Source: Thermophagus xiamenensis (GTDB lineage: Bacteria; Bacteroidota; Bacteroidia; Bacteroidales; Marinilabiliaceae). From it: a DNA stretch of 64,000 nt. This document shows positions 53,516 to 63,471 of the stretch, piece by piece (the first letter of the stretch is position 1; every line of letters starts with the position of its first letter). The notes under the pieces were generated by a model that did no database searches, was not told the DNA's origin, and was given only the letters and a program-made list of their open reading frames with translations. The position numbers were made by a program, and so were the translations under genes. The stretch spans positions 1 through 64,000 of the forward strand of contig NZ_FONA01000011.1 in assembly GCF_900112795.1 (NCBI RefSeq), in the 5' to 3' direction.

Positions 53516-56398
53516 TTATTCCTTTTTTCCGTCCCGGAACGAGAGGATAAATTCAGTAAGATCGGTGTCAGGGGAGAGGCCTAATTTTTTTCTAAGCCGA
53601 TATCTGTGATTTTCTACCCCTCGCACCGAGATGCCCAATAATGGCGCTATCTCTTTAGAGGTGAGGTTAATTCTAAGAAAGGCGCAGAGCCTAAGGTCGC
53701 CGGGCGTCAGCTGGGGGTATTTTTCTTTCAGGGTTTGAAGAAACGTTTCGTGCGCTTGATTAAAGTTGTGTTCGAAAATCTTCCATTCATCTTCCCCTGA
53801 AATGTGGTCGTCTATCTTTTTTATTATTTCAGAATAATATTTGTCCGGATATCTGGTGCCTAATAATTCTTTCTGATGTTTCAATTTTTCCTTGAGTGAC
53901 ATGAGAAATTCGTTCTTTTTTATCATTTCAAGAGTCGAATTGGCCAGCTGACGGCTTTTAAAAGAGAGTTCCGACTGCAGCTTTTCATTTCGAAGGCGAA
54001 TTAACTCTCGCTCTTTTTCTTCCCTCTTTTGTTTTTCTTTGAGTTTTACTCTTTTTACGGTGATGTTTTTTCCTAAAAAGAAAAGGCCCGAAAACAACAG
54101 AGCATATATAAAGAATGCCGGTGTCGACTGATACCATGGTGGCTTAACTTCCAGCTTTATTTGGTGTGTTTTCGATGTTTTTTGCCATAGGTTAATTGCT
54201 CTAACGCTGATGGTATATTCACCCGTGGGGATTCTGTTAACGGTAAAGACAGGTTTATCTATTGGTTCTGACCATCCCGGAGTTAATCCTTCTATTTTAT
54301 ATTGGTATTTAATTGTTTCAGCAGTAAAAAGAGGAAACGAATATCTTAATGACAAATTGTTTCGGGAATAAGGAATAACTATTTTGGAAGTGAAAGGAGA
54401 TAGTATTTTACGATTGCCTGAAGGTGAAAGAGCAACAATTTCCCGAATGGTTAGTTGCTCACGTGTAATTCGGTCGCCGCTATCTTCGGCTCTTGTGTCG
54501 AGCAGTGCATATCCGTTTTCGAGGCAAAGGATGGCACGGTGTGCATCTATAGGTACGATGTTTTCCTCTCTGGGTATTAAATTGTTCAGAAATAACGTGA
54601 TGGGAAATTCCTTGATTAATTGAACGTTGTTATTTCGAATCAGGTATAAGGCAATTCCTCGATGGTTGATAAACCAATATCTGTTTTCAGGAGCCGGTAC
54701 AATAAGAAAAGATGATGCATAATGTCCCAGGCTGTTGTTTAAAAAATCGTAGGGAACGATGTTATCATTCAGGTCATCATAGGTGTAGAGCATCTCATTA
54801 TTAGTGAAGACAATACGGTTTTCTATTTTAAAGACCCGAATGCTATGACCCTGTCGCCATAGATTAGAGTTTTTCCCGTAATAAGTAATTTGTGTGGCTG
54901 AGTCAAGGTCTTCATTTAACCGTATCTTATACAAACCGTTATAGAGGTGAGCCGCCCATAAATTATTACGGTGGTCGAATTCTACAAAGCGTATCAAATC
55001 ACTAAATCCTTTGAGGGTGTGCGAAAATGTCCATTTTTGGTTTAATTTTCTGTAAACCACAAGGTCGGAATAGGTGCTTTGCAATAGATAATCATTATGC
55101 CCGGGAATATTGGTGATAGAGTATCCCCCTGCGATATTGGAAATTTTTGTGGCCTTACCGTTTTCAACAACATAAGTTCCGGCATTGTGTCCCACAAATA
55201 GCGTACTGTCAATAATCTGACAATCCCACACCTGTCGTTGTGTCCCCGGCACAAGACGGAAGCGGGCGGCAGGAGCGTTCCACGGTTTAAAAAACAAACC
55301 TTGATTGGTGCCGGCATAAAAAATGCCATCCTGAATTGCTGCCGAATACATGGCACCCGGTGAATCATCTATGAACGGTGTGTATGAAGTTAATGACGAA
55401 AAGGTGATAAAATCCAGGCCTTTGTCAGAAGCAACCCAAATGTTCCCGGTACTGTCACACGCCAGCGAATGGACAGTATTGCTTTGAAGTCCCGATTGTT
55501 TTGTCAGGTGGTACAGTTCTTTTCCATCTTTCGAAAATATTTTTATGCCGTTAAGGATGGTTCCGATAACGATGGAGCTGTCCGGCCTTATTATTCCTTT
55601 GTTAATGTTATTTTGGACGAAAAATTTTGTTTGGCCCGACGGCCATTCCCGTGCTTGTTGATTTTGTGCTTCATATAAAAACATGCCATTGGTCTCGGTA
55701 CCGATGAGGTAATGATGCCGGAATGATGATGGAGCAAAAAATGTCACATTTTTATCCACAAAAAAATCGGATTGTAGGAAAGGGGTAAGTCCGTGATTTT
55801 TTATTTTTAATAAACCACGGGATTTAATAGCAACTACCAATTCATTGTTTAAAACCGATGACCGGGAAATAAAACCATTGGCTCTGATAAACGCAAAATG
55901 TTGCTTGTCAAAAACATAAATTCCGGAAAACGATTGAAAATAAACTTTGTTGTTAACGATAAAAATATTCCAAAATTCTTCGTTACGGGCAAAATAGCCT
56001 TCAACGCTATCTGTTAATGAGGTATATTCCAGTTGCCCAAGATTATTTCTTTCCCAAAATCCTATTTCTCTGTATCCCCCGGTGTAAATGCGATTGAGAC
56101 TGTCAATTGCAATGGCGCGAATAGGAAATCCGTTGGGTGAAGGATATAATTGCCATGAAACTCCATCGAACTCAATAAGACCTATGCTGTTACCAATATA
56201 GGTAAAACCTTGCCCGTCGAAGGCAATACTCCAGTTTTTGTTAGCACCATGGTAGTGTTGTTTATTAAAATTTATGATTTGTGGCTGAAGAGTTGGTGCA
56301 CTCTTCCCGGTAATTGAAACCGTAATAAACAATGCAATGAAAACAAAGAGCTTAATAAACAGGGTCGGGATATCTCTGAGTTTTGTAATAGGCTTCAT
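53516..56398 (-). CDS. SusR-like membrane regulator: propeller, Y_Y_Y, TM, LuxR-type HTH
   Basis: This is a 960-aa one-component sensor. Start 56398 gives an N-terminal signal anchor (about 1-33). A long region (about 45-680) has propeller-type repeats such as SLACDSTGNIWVASDKGLDF. Then come a Y_Y_Y domain (about 699-742), a membrane helix (about 760-780), a Lys/Glu-rich coiled coil (about 780-840) and a C-terminal LuxR-type helix-turn-helix (about 895-945, LTSKEIAPLLGISVRGVENHRYRLRKKLGL). It has no histidine kinase or receiver domain. The periplasmic part would sense a sugar and the HTH would activate the divergent susC operon, as SusR does for starch. Confidence 0.9.
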   Translation of the reverse strand: MKPITKLRDIPTLFIKLFVFIALFITVSITGKSAPTLQPQIINFNKQHYHGANKNWSIAFDGQGFTYIGNSIGLIEFDGVSWQLYPSPNGFPIRAIAIDSLNRIYTGGYREIGFWERNNLGQLEYTSLTDSVEGYFARNEEFWNIFIVNNKVYFQSFSGIYVFDKQHFAFIRANGFISRSSVLNNELVVAIKSRGLLKIKNHGLTPFLQSDFFVDKNVTFFAPSSFRHHYLIGTETNGMFLYEAQNQQAREWPSGQTKFFVQNNINKGIIRPDSSIVIGTILNGIKIFSKDGKELYHLTKQSGLQSNTVHSLACDSTGNIWVASDKGLDFITFSSLTSYTPFIDDSPGAMYSAAIQDGIFYAGTNQGLFFKPWNAPAARFRLVPGTQRQVWDCQIIDSTLFVGHNAGTYVVENGKATKISNIAGGYSITNIPGHNDYLLQSTYSDLVVYRKLNQKWTFSHTLKGFSDLIRFVEFDHRNNLWAAHLYNGLYKIRLNEDLDSATQITYYGKNSNLWRQGHSIRVFKIENRIVFTNNEMLYTYDDLNDNIVPYDFLNNSLGHYASSFLIVPAPENRYWFINHRGIALYLIRNNNVQLIKEFPITLFLNNLIPREENIVPIDAHRAILCLENGYALLDTRAEDSGDRITREQLTIREIVALSPSGNRKILSPFTSKIVIPYSRNNLSLRYSFPLFTAETIKYQYKIEGLTPGWSEPIDKPVFTVNRIPTGEYTISVRAINLWQKTSKTHQIKLEVKPPWYQSTPAFFIYALLFSGLFFLGKNITVKRVKLKEKQKREEKERELIRLRNEKLQSELSFKSRQLANSTLEMIKKNEFLMSLKEKLKHQKELLGTRYPDKYYSEIIKKIDDHISGEDEWKIFEHNFNQAHETFLQTLKEKYPQLTPGDLRLCAFLRINLTSKEIAPLLGISVRGVENHRYRLRKKLGLSPDTDLTEFILSFRDGKKE

Positions 56399-56854
56399 AT
56401 TTTTTCCTTCAAAGTCATTGTTTTTATGCACCCAATAATCCCTTTCCCGCTCATTATGTGTTTGGAGTTTTAAATATGGTTCAATTATCCGGGAGAGGTG
56501 GCTGCAAAATTATCTGCTTTTTATGGGTTTTTAGCAATCCTTTGGTTAAAACCCTGCGAGGTTGGAACGTTAATTTTGTTTACAAATTAACCAAAGTATG
56601 ATAAAAATGCCATGAAAAACTTCACTTTGGCGACAAATGAGAAAAATAATTGTGTTTCATATGTGAAAAATATAACAATCGTAAAACAAAGAAAATCAAT
56701 AAATAAAAACATGTTATCAGGCTTTTGGTGTATTAAAAGTGAGGCTTAAAATTACAATTTTTAACAATGAGAGTTTATAGTGTGGTAAAAAGCTTTCCAT
56801 TGGGACGAATAGAGCCTACTTTTACATTCAGAAATTAAAACAAAAATTAACGTT
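56399..56854. other. Divergent promoter region between regulator and second susC
   Basis: This 456-base AT-rich region should carry both promoters. TACTTTTA at 56817-56824, with TTGGG about 19 bp upstream, is a partial match to the -7/-33 pattern for susC. No clear operator palindrome was found. Confidence 0.45.
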
Positions 56855-59800
56855 ATGAGAAAATCTCTGCTAATTTTCATTTATTTTATCGGTATATCGG
56901 TATTGTCCTTTGCACAGGAAGAGATTACTGTTCAGGGGAAAGTGACCGATTCTGATAATTTAGGTATACCCGGTGTCTCAATCGTTATAGAAGGGACATC
57001 ACAAGGGACCATTACTGATATGGATGGGAACTATACAATAAAGGTTCCGGAAGATGCCACGTTGGTATTTAGTTTCGTGGGCTTGGAAAGCCAAACCGTA
57101 CCGGTGGATGGACGAAATATTATTAATGTACGGCTGAATGAATCGACCGTGGGTTTGGATGAAGTGGTGGTCGTAGGTTATGGTCAGATTAAGGTTAAAG
57201 ACCTTACTTCTTCTATTACTACACTTAAAACAGAAGAGCTGGTTAAAACCCCGGCGGGACAAACCATGCAAGCCTTGCAGGGTAAGGTGGCAGGCGTTCA
57301 GGTAGTAAATGCGGGAGCACCCGGGAGTGAACCTACCGTTAGAATCAGAGGGATTGGTTCTTATCCTTCGAGCAGTAGTTCTACGCCTTTGTATGTTGTG
57401 GATGGTATGTATTTCGACAACATTGATTTTTTGAATCCCTCCGACATTGAAACCTTGTCGGTATTGAAAGATGCCTCAGCTTCGGCTATCTATGGGGTCA
57501 GGGCCGCCAATGGTGTGGTGTTGATTACCACCAAACAAGGGTCACTGAATTCTAAAACCACCATTACTTACGATGGTTATTTTGGTGTTCAGGTTCCGCA
57601 AAATGTCATGAAAATGGCAAATGCTGAACAGTTTGTGGATTATATCTACCAAACAGGAGATGCCACCGATATTAGCTTTATTGAAAATGCCATGCAGCGT
57701 TATGGTCGAAGTAGGGTAAATCCCAATGTGCCTGATGTGAATACCGACTGGTATGCTGAAATTATGGAATCTTACGCCATACAGCAAAATCATTCCCTTT
57801 CAATTTTTGGCGGTAATGATAAAACTACCTATTCGTTTGGTATGAGTTATTTTGACCAGGATGGCCTTCTGAAAGCCAAGAATTCTTATCAACGAATGAA
57901 TATAAGGTCAAAAATTGACCACCAAGCCAAAGACTGGCTGAAAGCCGGAGTTAACTTTAATTTAAGTAATGGTATTAGGTACATTGCCAACGATGCGGCA
58001 TGGTTTAATGCCTATCATGCCGTCCCTATTTTGCCGGTGTATGATGATGAAAATTATCAAGAATTGCTCGATGCCGGCGTTGCCAATCCCAGTCGCTATT
58101 CCAGCGCTCAGATTTTGGGATACCGCGGCTCGCAGAATCCTTTTCTCAGCCTGGCATTTAACAATAACCGACAAGATATTCGTAAAATTCTTTCCGGTGT
58201 TTATGCCGAAGTGGATTTAATACCTGCTAAGTTGACATTTAAAACCAATTATAACGTCTCTATGATGTTTCTCAAGGGTAGGAATGTTAACTTGCCTTAT
58301 TACATTACCAATGATACTTATTCTGATTTGTCGAATATCACTTCTTCACGTACAACAGAAGTAGACCAATTTGTTGATAATACGCTGACTTATACCGATA
58401 GTTTTGGCCCCCATAACTTAACTGCAATGGTGGGAACTTCTTATCGCGATGAGTGGTACGATTATTTGAGTGGTTTCGCAGAAGATATTCCTTTAAATGA
58501 AAATTCATGGTACATAGGTCAGTCGGGTTCTGAAGCTTCCAAAACAGCCGATGACAATGCCGAAAGAATTTATGGCCTTTCCTATTTTGGAAGGGTATCC
58601 TACAATTTCAAAAATAAGTATTTGGCCTATTTTACACTGAGACGTGAAGGTACTTCTAAATACCAGGAAAAATGGGGAACCTTTCCCGCTTTTGGATTGG
58701 GTTGGGTCCTTTCCGAAGAAACCTTCTTTCAGGGAATTGACTTTATTGATTACCTGAAGCTGCGAGGTGGATGGGGTAAGCTGGGTAATGACCGTATTAG
58801 CCGGCAGGATGGTGCTAACACAACCAATCCGGTGTTTTTGGCCATTGATGATACCCAGGTAAACGGGACAACCACAACCAGTACTTTTGGTTATCTGGAA
58901 TGGGAAACCGTTAAAGGGACCAATGTGGGTCTTACTGCAAACCTGTTGGGAAATAAACTGAATATTGAAGCTGATTATTACATCAGAGATACAGAAAATG
59001 CAGCTATCCCCGTGAGTCTTAAACTGCAGTCAGGTAGTGTGTTGCGAAATGTGGGAACCATTAGAAATTCGGGGCTGGAAATTTCATTGTCCTATAACGG
59101 TGAAATATCTGATGATTTAAAATATAGTATAGGCGGCAATCTTTCAACACTGAAGAACGAAGTTCGTGACTTGTATGGTCAAGCCTATATCAATGGTGGC
59201 AGTGCCGAGTTTAGACAACGTTCACAAGTGGGCGAACCGCTGTTGTCGTTTTACGGATATGAAGTGGCAGGGGTATATCAAAATCAGGAAGAAATAGATG
59301 CCGACCCCATTGCCGTGGACAATGGACTGGTGCCGGGTGATTTCAAATTCGTTGACCAGGATAATAATGGTGTAATCGACGATGATGATAAAGTATTTTT
59401 AGGTTCATATATTCCTACCTTCACTTATGGTGGTTTCATTAATATAAGTTATCGGAATTTCGATTTTTCGGTAAACATTATGGGTCAAGGGGGCAATAAA
59501 ATCTTGAACCGGAAAAGAGGTGAAATTATCTGGACCAATGATACCAATATCGATGCTGAATTAGCTACTAATTTGTGGAACGGAGAAGGAACTTCAAATA
59601 AATATCCTTCAGCTTCCGGATTACGTCGTGGTTGGAACCAAAATTTCAGCGATTATCTTGTGGAAGATGGAAACTTCTTCAGAATACAGAATATCCAGTT
59701 AGGCTATAATATAAAGGGCTCGCAGTTACTTGGTAAGGGTATGCCCGATGCCCGGGTCTATTTTACCGCTGAAAAACCGTTGACACTTTTTCAATACAAT

Positions 59801-59890
59801 GGTTTTACACCCGAAGTTCCCAACGGTATCGACCGTCAGTTCTATCCCGTTCCGGCTGTTTATACTATAGGGCTTAATCTTAAATTCTAA
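56855..59890 (+). CDS. SusC-family TonB-dependent transporter (second locus)
   Basis: This 1011-aa outer-membrane importer has a signal peptide (1-20, ending SFAQ). A carboxypeptidase-regulatory-like domain follows (about 24-88, VQGKVTDSDNLGIPGVSIVI), then GLDEVVVVGYGQIKVKDLT, a plug (to about 230) and a barrel ending IGLNLKF. It works with the SusD partner encoded 3 nt downstream. It differs clearly from the starch-locus SusC, so another glycan is expected. Confidence 0.95.
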   Translation: MRKSLLIFIYFIGISVLSFAQEEITVQGKVTDSDNLGIPGVSIVIEGTSQGTITDMDGNYTIKVPEDATLVFSFVGLESQTVPVDGRNIINVRLNESTVGLDEVVVVGYGQIKVKDLTSSITTLKTEELVKTPAGQTMQALQGKVAGVQVVNAGAPGSEPTVRIRGIGSYPSSSSSTPLYVVDGMYFDNIDFLNPSDIETLSVLKDASASAIYGVRAANGVVLITTKQGSLNSKTTITYDGYFGVQVPQNVMKMANAEQFVDYIYQTGDATDISFIENAMQRYGRSRVNPNVPDVNTDWYAEIMESYAIQQNHSLSIFGGNDKTTYSFGMSYFDQDGLLKAKNSYQRMNIRSKIDHQAKDWLKAGVNFNLSNGIRYIANDAAWFNAYHAVPILPVYDDENYQELLDAGVANPSRYSSAQILGYRGSQNPFLSLAFNNNRQDIRKILSGVYAEVDLIPAKLTFKTNYNVSMMFLKGRNVNLPYYITNDTYSDLSNITSSRTTEVDQFVDNTLTYTDSFGPHNLTAMVGTSYRDEWYDYLSGFAEDIPLNENSWYIGQSGSEASKTADDNAERIYGLSYFGRVSYNFKNKYLAYFTLRREGTSKYQEKWGTFPAFGLGWVLSEETFFQGIDFIDYLKLRGGWGKLGNDRISRQDGANTTNPVFLAIDDTQVNGTTTTSTFGYLEWETVKGTNVGLTANLLGNKLNIEADYYIRDTENAAIPVSLKLQSGSVLRNVGTIRNSGLEISLSYNGEISDDLKYSIGGNLSTLKNEVRDLYGQAYINGGSAEFRQRSQVGEPLLSFYGYEVAGVYQNQEEIDADPIAVDNGLVPGDFKFVDQDNNGVIDDDDKVFLGSYIPTFTYGGFINISYRNFDFSVNIMGQGGNKILNRKRGEIIWTNDTNIDAELATNLWNGEGTSNKYPSASGLRRGWNQNFSDYLVEDGNFFRIQNIQLGYNIKGSQLLGKGMPDARVYFTAEKPLTLFQYNGFTPEVPNGIDRQFYPVPAVYTIGLNLKF

Positions 59891-59893
59891 AAT

Positions 59894-61435
59894 ATGGCAA
59901 CGATGAAAAGAGACATTATAGAAAAATATTTCGCACCCTTGTTTTTGAGCGGGTTATTGCTCATTTCGGCCATCGGTTGTACTGATAAACTCGATGAACC
60001 GTATGAAGATGAATCCTTCACCAGTGATGTGGACTATTCTATTGGTGATGACATGATTTTACCTCTACTGGGTGCTTACCAGGGATTATATACCAGGGCC
60101 TGGGAAGAACCTTTAACCCTGGGGGTGCGCGGCGATGATGTTAATGCTGCCGGAGACCAGGTGCCGTTGCAGGAGCAGGACGAATTCAAATACCTCGCCA
60201 GCCACTGGAATCTTAACTCTGTGTGGCAGTTACATTACAACGATATCATCAACACTTTTACGGCCATGGATGAGATAGAAAAATATCGTCCGGCTGCCAA
60301 TAACGATGCCCTGGCCGACCAATATATCGCCGAATGTCGTGTTATACGTGCCTATTTGTATCTAAACCTAGCGCGTGCGTTCGGAGGATGCATCGTTATT
60401 GATGAACTCGATAATATTCAAAACACCCCTGTCAGCAATAAAGCCGAGGTGATGCAATACATCGTGGATGAGATGAATGAAGCCATTCCGGATTTGCCGG
60501 CCGTTCATCCCAATAAAAGAACGGATATTCCCGGTGGTATGACGCAATACACCGCATATGCTCTTCAGGCACTGGCCTATCAGGAAATGGAAGATTACCA
60601 GAGCGTGGCCGATGTCACAGCCAAAATTATTGATTCAGGGGAGTTTGCACTGGCATCCGACTTCTATCACCTGTTTAAAACAGCCGGAAAATTAAGTGAT
60701 GAGAACATCTTAGAATTCCAATATTCTGACTTCAATCAGGGCGAAGGCGATAGCTTTAATTTCAACTGGAGTCCCTTTGGAATTCCGGGATGGACACCGG
60801 TGGCCACAGGCGTATCAGGTGGTTGGGGATTCTATGAGCCAACCCTGAAATATATCACCTTTATGCTCGACAGAGGTGAAACCGTCCGTCTGGAAACAAG
60901 CGTCTTGTTTACCCCTGATGGAATTTCTCAACTTGAAGAAGAGTATGGTTCTATTCCTGAATGGATTTCCAACACCAATCGTGAAGGAGATGTATTTAAC
61001 AACAGTGCCCGTTTACTATATGCAAGTGGGAAACATATGATTCCTTCTACCGAAGTTATTGAAGGACGCACTGCCTATAGCAGTAACAAAAACTTTATTG
61101 TTATTCGCTATGCTGAAATTCTTTTGATGTACGCCGAAGCTCTAACCAGGGGGGCTACCAGTCCTATCTCTATGACTGCAGACGAGGCCGTTAATATGGT
61201 TCGCAACAGAGCCGGGTTAGGTGACCTGGATAATGTGACCACCCAGGATGTCCTGGACGAAAAATTTGCCGAACTTGCTATGGAGTGGGGTACCCGTTTT
61301 TATGATATGGTTAGAACCGAAAATGTTGCTGAACTAAGTCATGACGGAAAGACCTTCACAATGGATAAAGCATATTACCCGTTCCCGGCCGACCAGGTCG
61401 CAGAATTACCACAATTGGCTGATGGAATTCAATAA
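59894..61435 (+). CDS. SusD-family glycan-binding lipoprotein (second locus)
   Basis: This 513-aa surface lipoprotein has the signal MKRDIIEKYFAPLFLSGL followed by a lipobox ending IGC. RagB/SusD marks include YIAECRVIRAYLYLNLARAFGG and the C-terminal LAMEWGTRFYDMVRTEN. Translation may start at 59894 or at the Met three codons later. It lies 3 nt after susC. Confidence 0.94.
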   Translation: MATMKRDIIEKYFAPLFLSGLLLISAIGCTDKLDEPYEDESFTSDVDYSIGDDMILPLLGAYQGLYTRAWEEPLTLGVRGDDVNAAGDQVPLQEQDEFKYLASHWNLNSVWQLHYNDIINTFTAMDEIEKYRPAANNDALADQYIAECRVIRAYLYLNLARAFGGCIVIDELDNIQNTPVSNKAEVMQYIVDEMNEAIPDLPAVHPNKRTDIPGGMTQYTAYALQALAYQEMEDYQSVADVTAKIIDSGEFALASDFYHLFKTAGKLSDENILEFQYSDFNQGEGDSFNFNWSPFGIPGWTPVATGVSGGWGFYEPTLKYITFMLDRGETVRLETSVLFTPDGISQLEEEYGSIPEWISNTNREGDVFNNSARLLYASGKHMIPSTEVIEGRTAYSSNKNFIVIRYAEILLMYAEALTRGATSPISMTADEAVNMVRNRAGLGDLDNVTTQDVLDEKFAELAMEWGTRFYDMVRTENVAELSHDGKTFTMDKAYYPFPADQVAELPQLADGIQ

Positions 61436-61440
61436 AACTG

Positions 61441-63201
61441 ATGAACATGAAAACATTAAAATTAATATTCGCTTCTTTACTGGTATTGAGTTTTTTCAAT
61501 GCCTGTGACCAACAATATATTGATGATATTTCGAAGGTGGAACCCGGCGAAGATGAATCAGCGCCTGAGATTACCGTCAATTTTCCACCCGAAGGATATG
61601 AGCTGCAAACCAATGATGCAGTGGCGTCTATCACTTTCGACTTTGAAGTGAGGGATGATATTGAGATTGCTTCTGTATCTCTGGAATTGGATGGTGTAGA
61701 AATAGCTTCTTTTACCGATTTCAAAGATTATCGGGTTTTCATGGAGGAGTACACCTATGATGAGGTAACCACCGGTTCGCATGTATTTACCGTAAAAGCA
61801 ACAGATTTGGAAGGTAAGACTTCCGAGGTTAATATCAATTTCAAGAAATCACCACCCTATGTTTCCGAGTATGAGGGCGAAATATTCTATATGCCCTTTA
61901 ATAACGAGTACCGTGAAATGAACAGTCTTTCTCTGGCAACGGTAGTTGGTAATCCGGGCTTTGCTGAGGGCATCCTGGGCGGAACAGCCTATCAGGGCGC
62001 AACCGATTCGTATCTTACCTTCCCGGCTTCTGTGCTGGAGGGCGCAACTGCTGTCAGTGCTTCTTTCTGGCTCAAGATTGATGCTTCGGCAGACCGTGCC
62101 GGAATACTGGTTGTTTCACCGCCTGCCGATAACAATAACGACCGGACCAAAGGATTCAGATTATTCCGTGAGTCCAGCAATGATGGTGCAACGCAGCGAT
62201 TTAAGCTGAATGTGGGAACCGGCGATTCCGAATCATGGTTTGATGGCGGTACTGCTGCCGATGTGGAGGTAAACACAGGTGACTGGGTGCACTTAGCCTT
62301 TAGTATTTCTGAAACTTATGCAGCTCTGTATATCAACGGAGAAATTGTTGCTGACGGTGCTTTCGACGGTATCGACTGGACCGGTTGTGATGTGATATCC
62401 ATCATGTCGGGGGCCCCCAACTGGACCGAATGGAATCACTTATCCGACGTAGGTCAGATGGATGAACTGCGTATCTTTAACAAAGCCTTGACGCAGGATG
62501 AGATAAAAACCATTATGCTTAAAGATGAGGCTTCGTTCTATATGGACTTTGACGGTGATTACCAGGACGCCATAAGTGGCATCGATGCAACGGTTGTTGG
62601 AAGCCCATCCTTTGAATATGGCGGCGGAATTAGTGGCGATGCCTACAAAGGTGCTGCCGATTCTTATCTAACCTTTTCGGCTGAAGACCTTAATATCCAA
62701 TCAGATGAATTCAGTGCCAGCTTTTGGCTGAACATCAACGATGCTGCCGAGCGTGCCGGAATTCTGGTAATGGGGCCCGAAGACGCTGATAGTCCGGATG
62801 CTCAGAACGACCGGACCAGTGGTTTCAGGTTTTTCCGTGAAGCCACCAACGACGGCGCAACTCAACGCTTTAAACTCAATGTGGGGAATGGTACGGCCGA
62901 TTCATGGTTCGATGGTGGCGAAGCTGCCGATGTAACCCCCAACACCGGCGAATGGGTTCACTTTGCTTTTGTCATCGGCAATAGCGAGGCCCGGGTTTTT
63001 ATTAATGGTACAGAAGTATCCCGGGGCGTTTTTGATGGCATCGATTGGACCGGTTGTGACCTGTTGTCCATCATGTCGGGCTCACCACGGTTCAACGGAT
63101 GGGGACATACCTCAGACCAAAGTCTGATGGATGAACTCTATTTGTTCCCCCAAGCCCTTACCGAGGATGAAGTGGCTCTGCTCATGAACGATGGCTTATA
63201 A
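61441..63201 (+). CDS. Lipoprotein with Ig-like and two LamG-type domains
   Basis: This 586-aa surface lipoprotein takes the SusE position. The signal ends LSFFNAC. A cadherin/Ig-like domain (about 35-135) is followed by two concanavalin-like LamG domains (about 145-355 and 362-580). The two are clearly duplicates of each other, sharing NDGATQRFKLNVG and FDGIDWTGCD. LamG domains of this kind bind polysaccharides, and no catalytic motif is present. It is co-transcribed with susCD and probably provides surface glycan binding. Confidence 0.9.
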   Translation: MNMKTLKLIFASLLVLSFFNACDQQYIDDISKVEPGEDESAPEITVNFPPEGYELQTNDAVASITFDFEVRDDIEIASVSLELDGVEIASFTDFKDYRVFMEEYTYDEVTTGSHVFTVKATDLEGKTSEVNINFKKSPPYVSEYEGEIFYMPFNNEYREMNSLSLATVVGNPGFAEGILGGTAYQGATDSYLTFPASVLEGATAVSASFWLKIDASADRAGILVVSPPADNNNDRTKGFRLFRESSNDGATQRFKLNVGTGDSESWFDGGTAADVEVNTGDWVHLAFSISETYAALYINGEIVADGAFDGIDWTGCDVISIMSGAPNWTEWNHLSDVGQMDELRIFNKALTQDEIKTIMLKDEASFYMDFDGDYQDAISGIDATVVGSPSFEYGGGISGDAYKGAADSYLTFSAEDLNIQSDEFSASFWLNINDAAERAGILVMGPEDADSPDAQNDRTSGFRFFREATNDGATQRFKLNVGNGTADSWFDGGEAADVTPNTGEWVHFAFVIGNSEARVFINGTEVSRGVFDGIDWTGCDLLSIMSGSPRFNGWGHTSDQSLMDELYLFPQALTEDEVALLMNDGL

Positions 63202-63266
63202 CAACAAACAGCACAACTGATAAAACCTTTTGTTTGATGTCTTAGGACTCAGTAAACCTCAGTATG

Positions 63267-63316
63267 TTTCTCCGTGACTCTTAGTGTAATAAATTATTAT
63301 AGATGTCACGGAGAAA
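63267..63316. repeat. 11-bp inverted repeat in the spacer of the second locus
   Basis: TTTCTCCGTGA (63267-63277) pairs perfectly with TCACGGAGAAA (63306-63316) around a 28-nt AT-rich loop. It is preceded by degenerate strings of the CTTAGGACTCAGTAAACCTCAGT type, a common low-complexity repeat style. There is no T-run. Confidence 0.6.
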
Positions 63317-63471
63317 CTGCCGGGTTACATTTTCCTCGTCAATTGAGTTTATGGTGGTGGCGAATGACCACAAGGTATCTTTCTCTTTTACAATATTAAC
63401 CGGATTATCGGCTTTAGTCTATCTATACACTGGTAAAACTTTAGTACCCATACCATCACATCTATTGGTTT

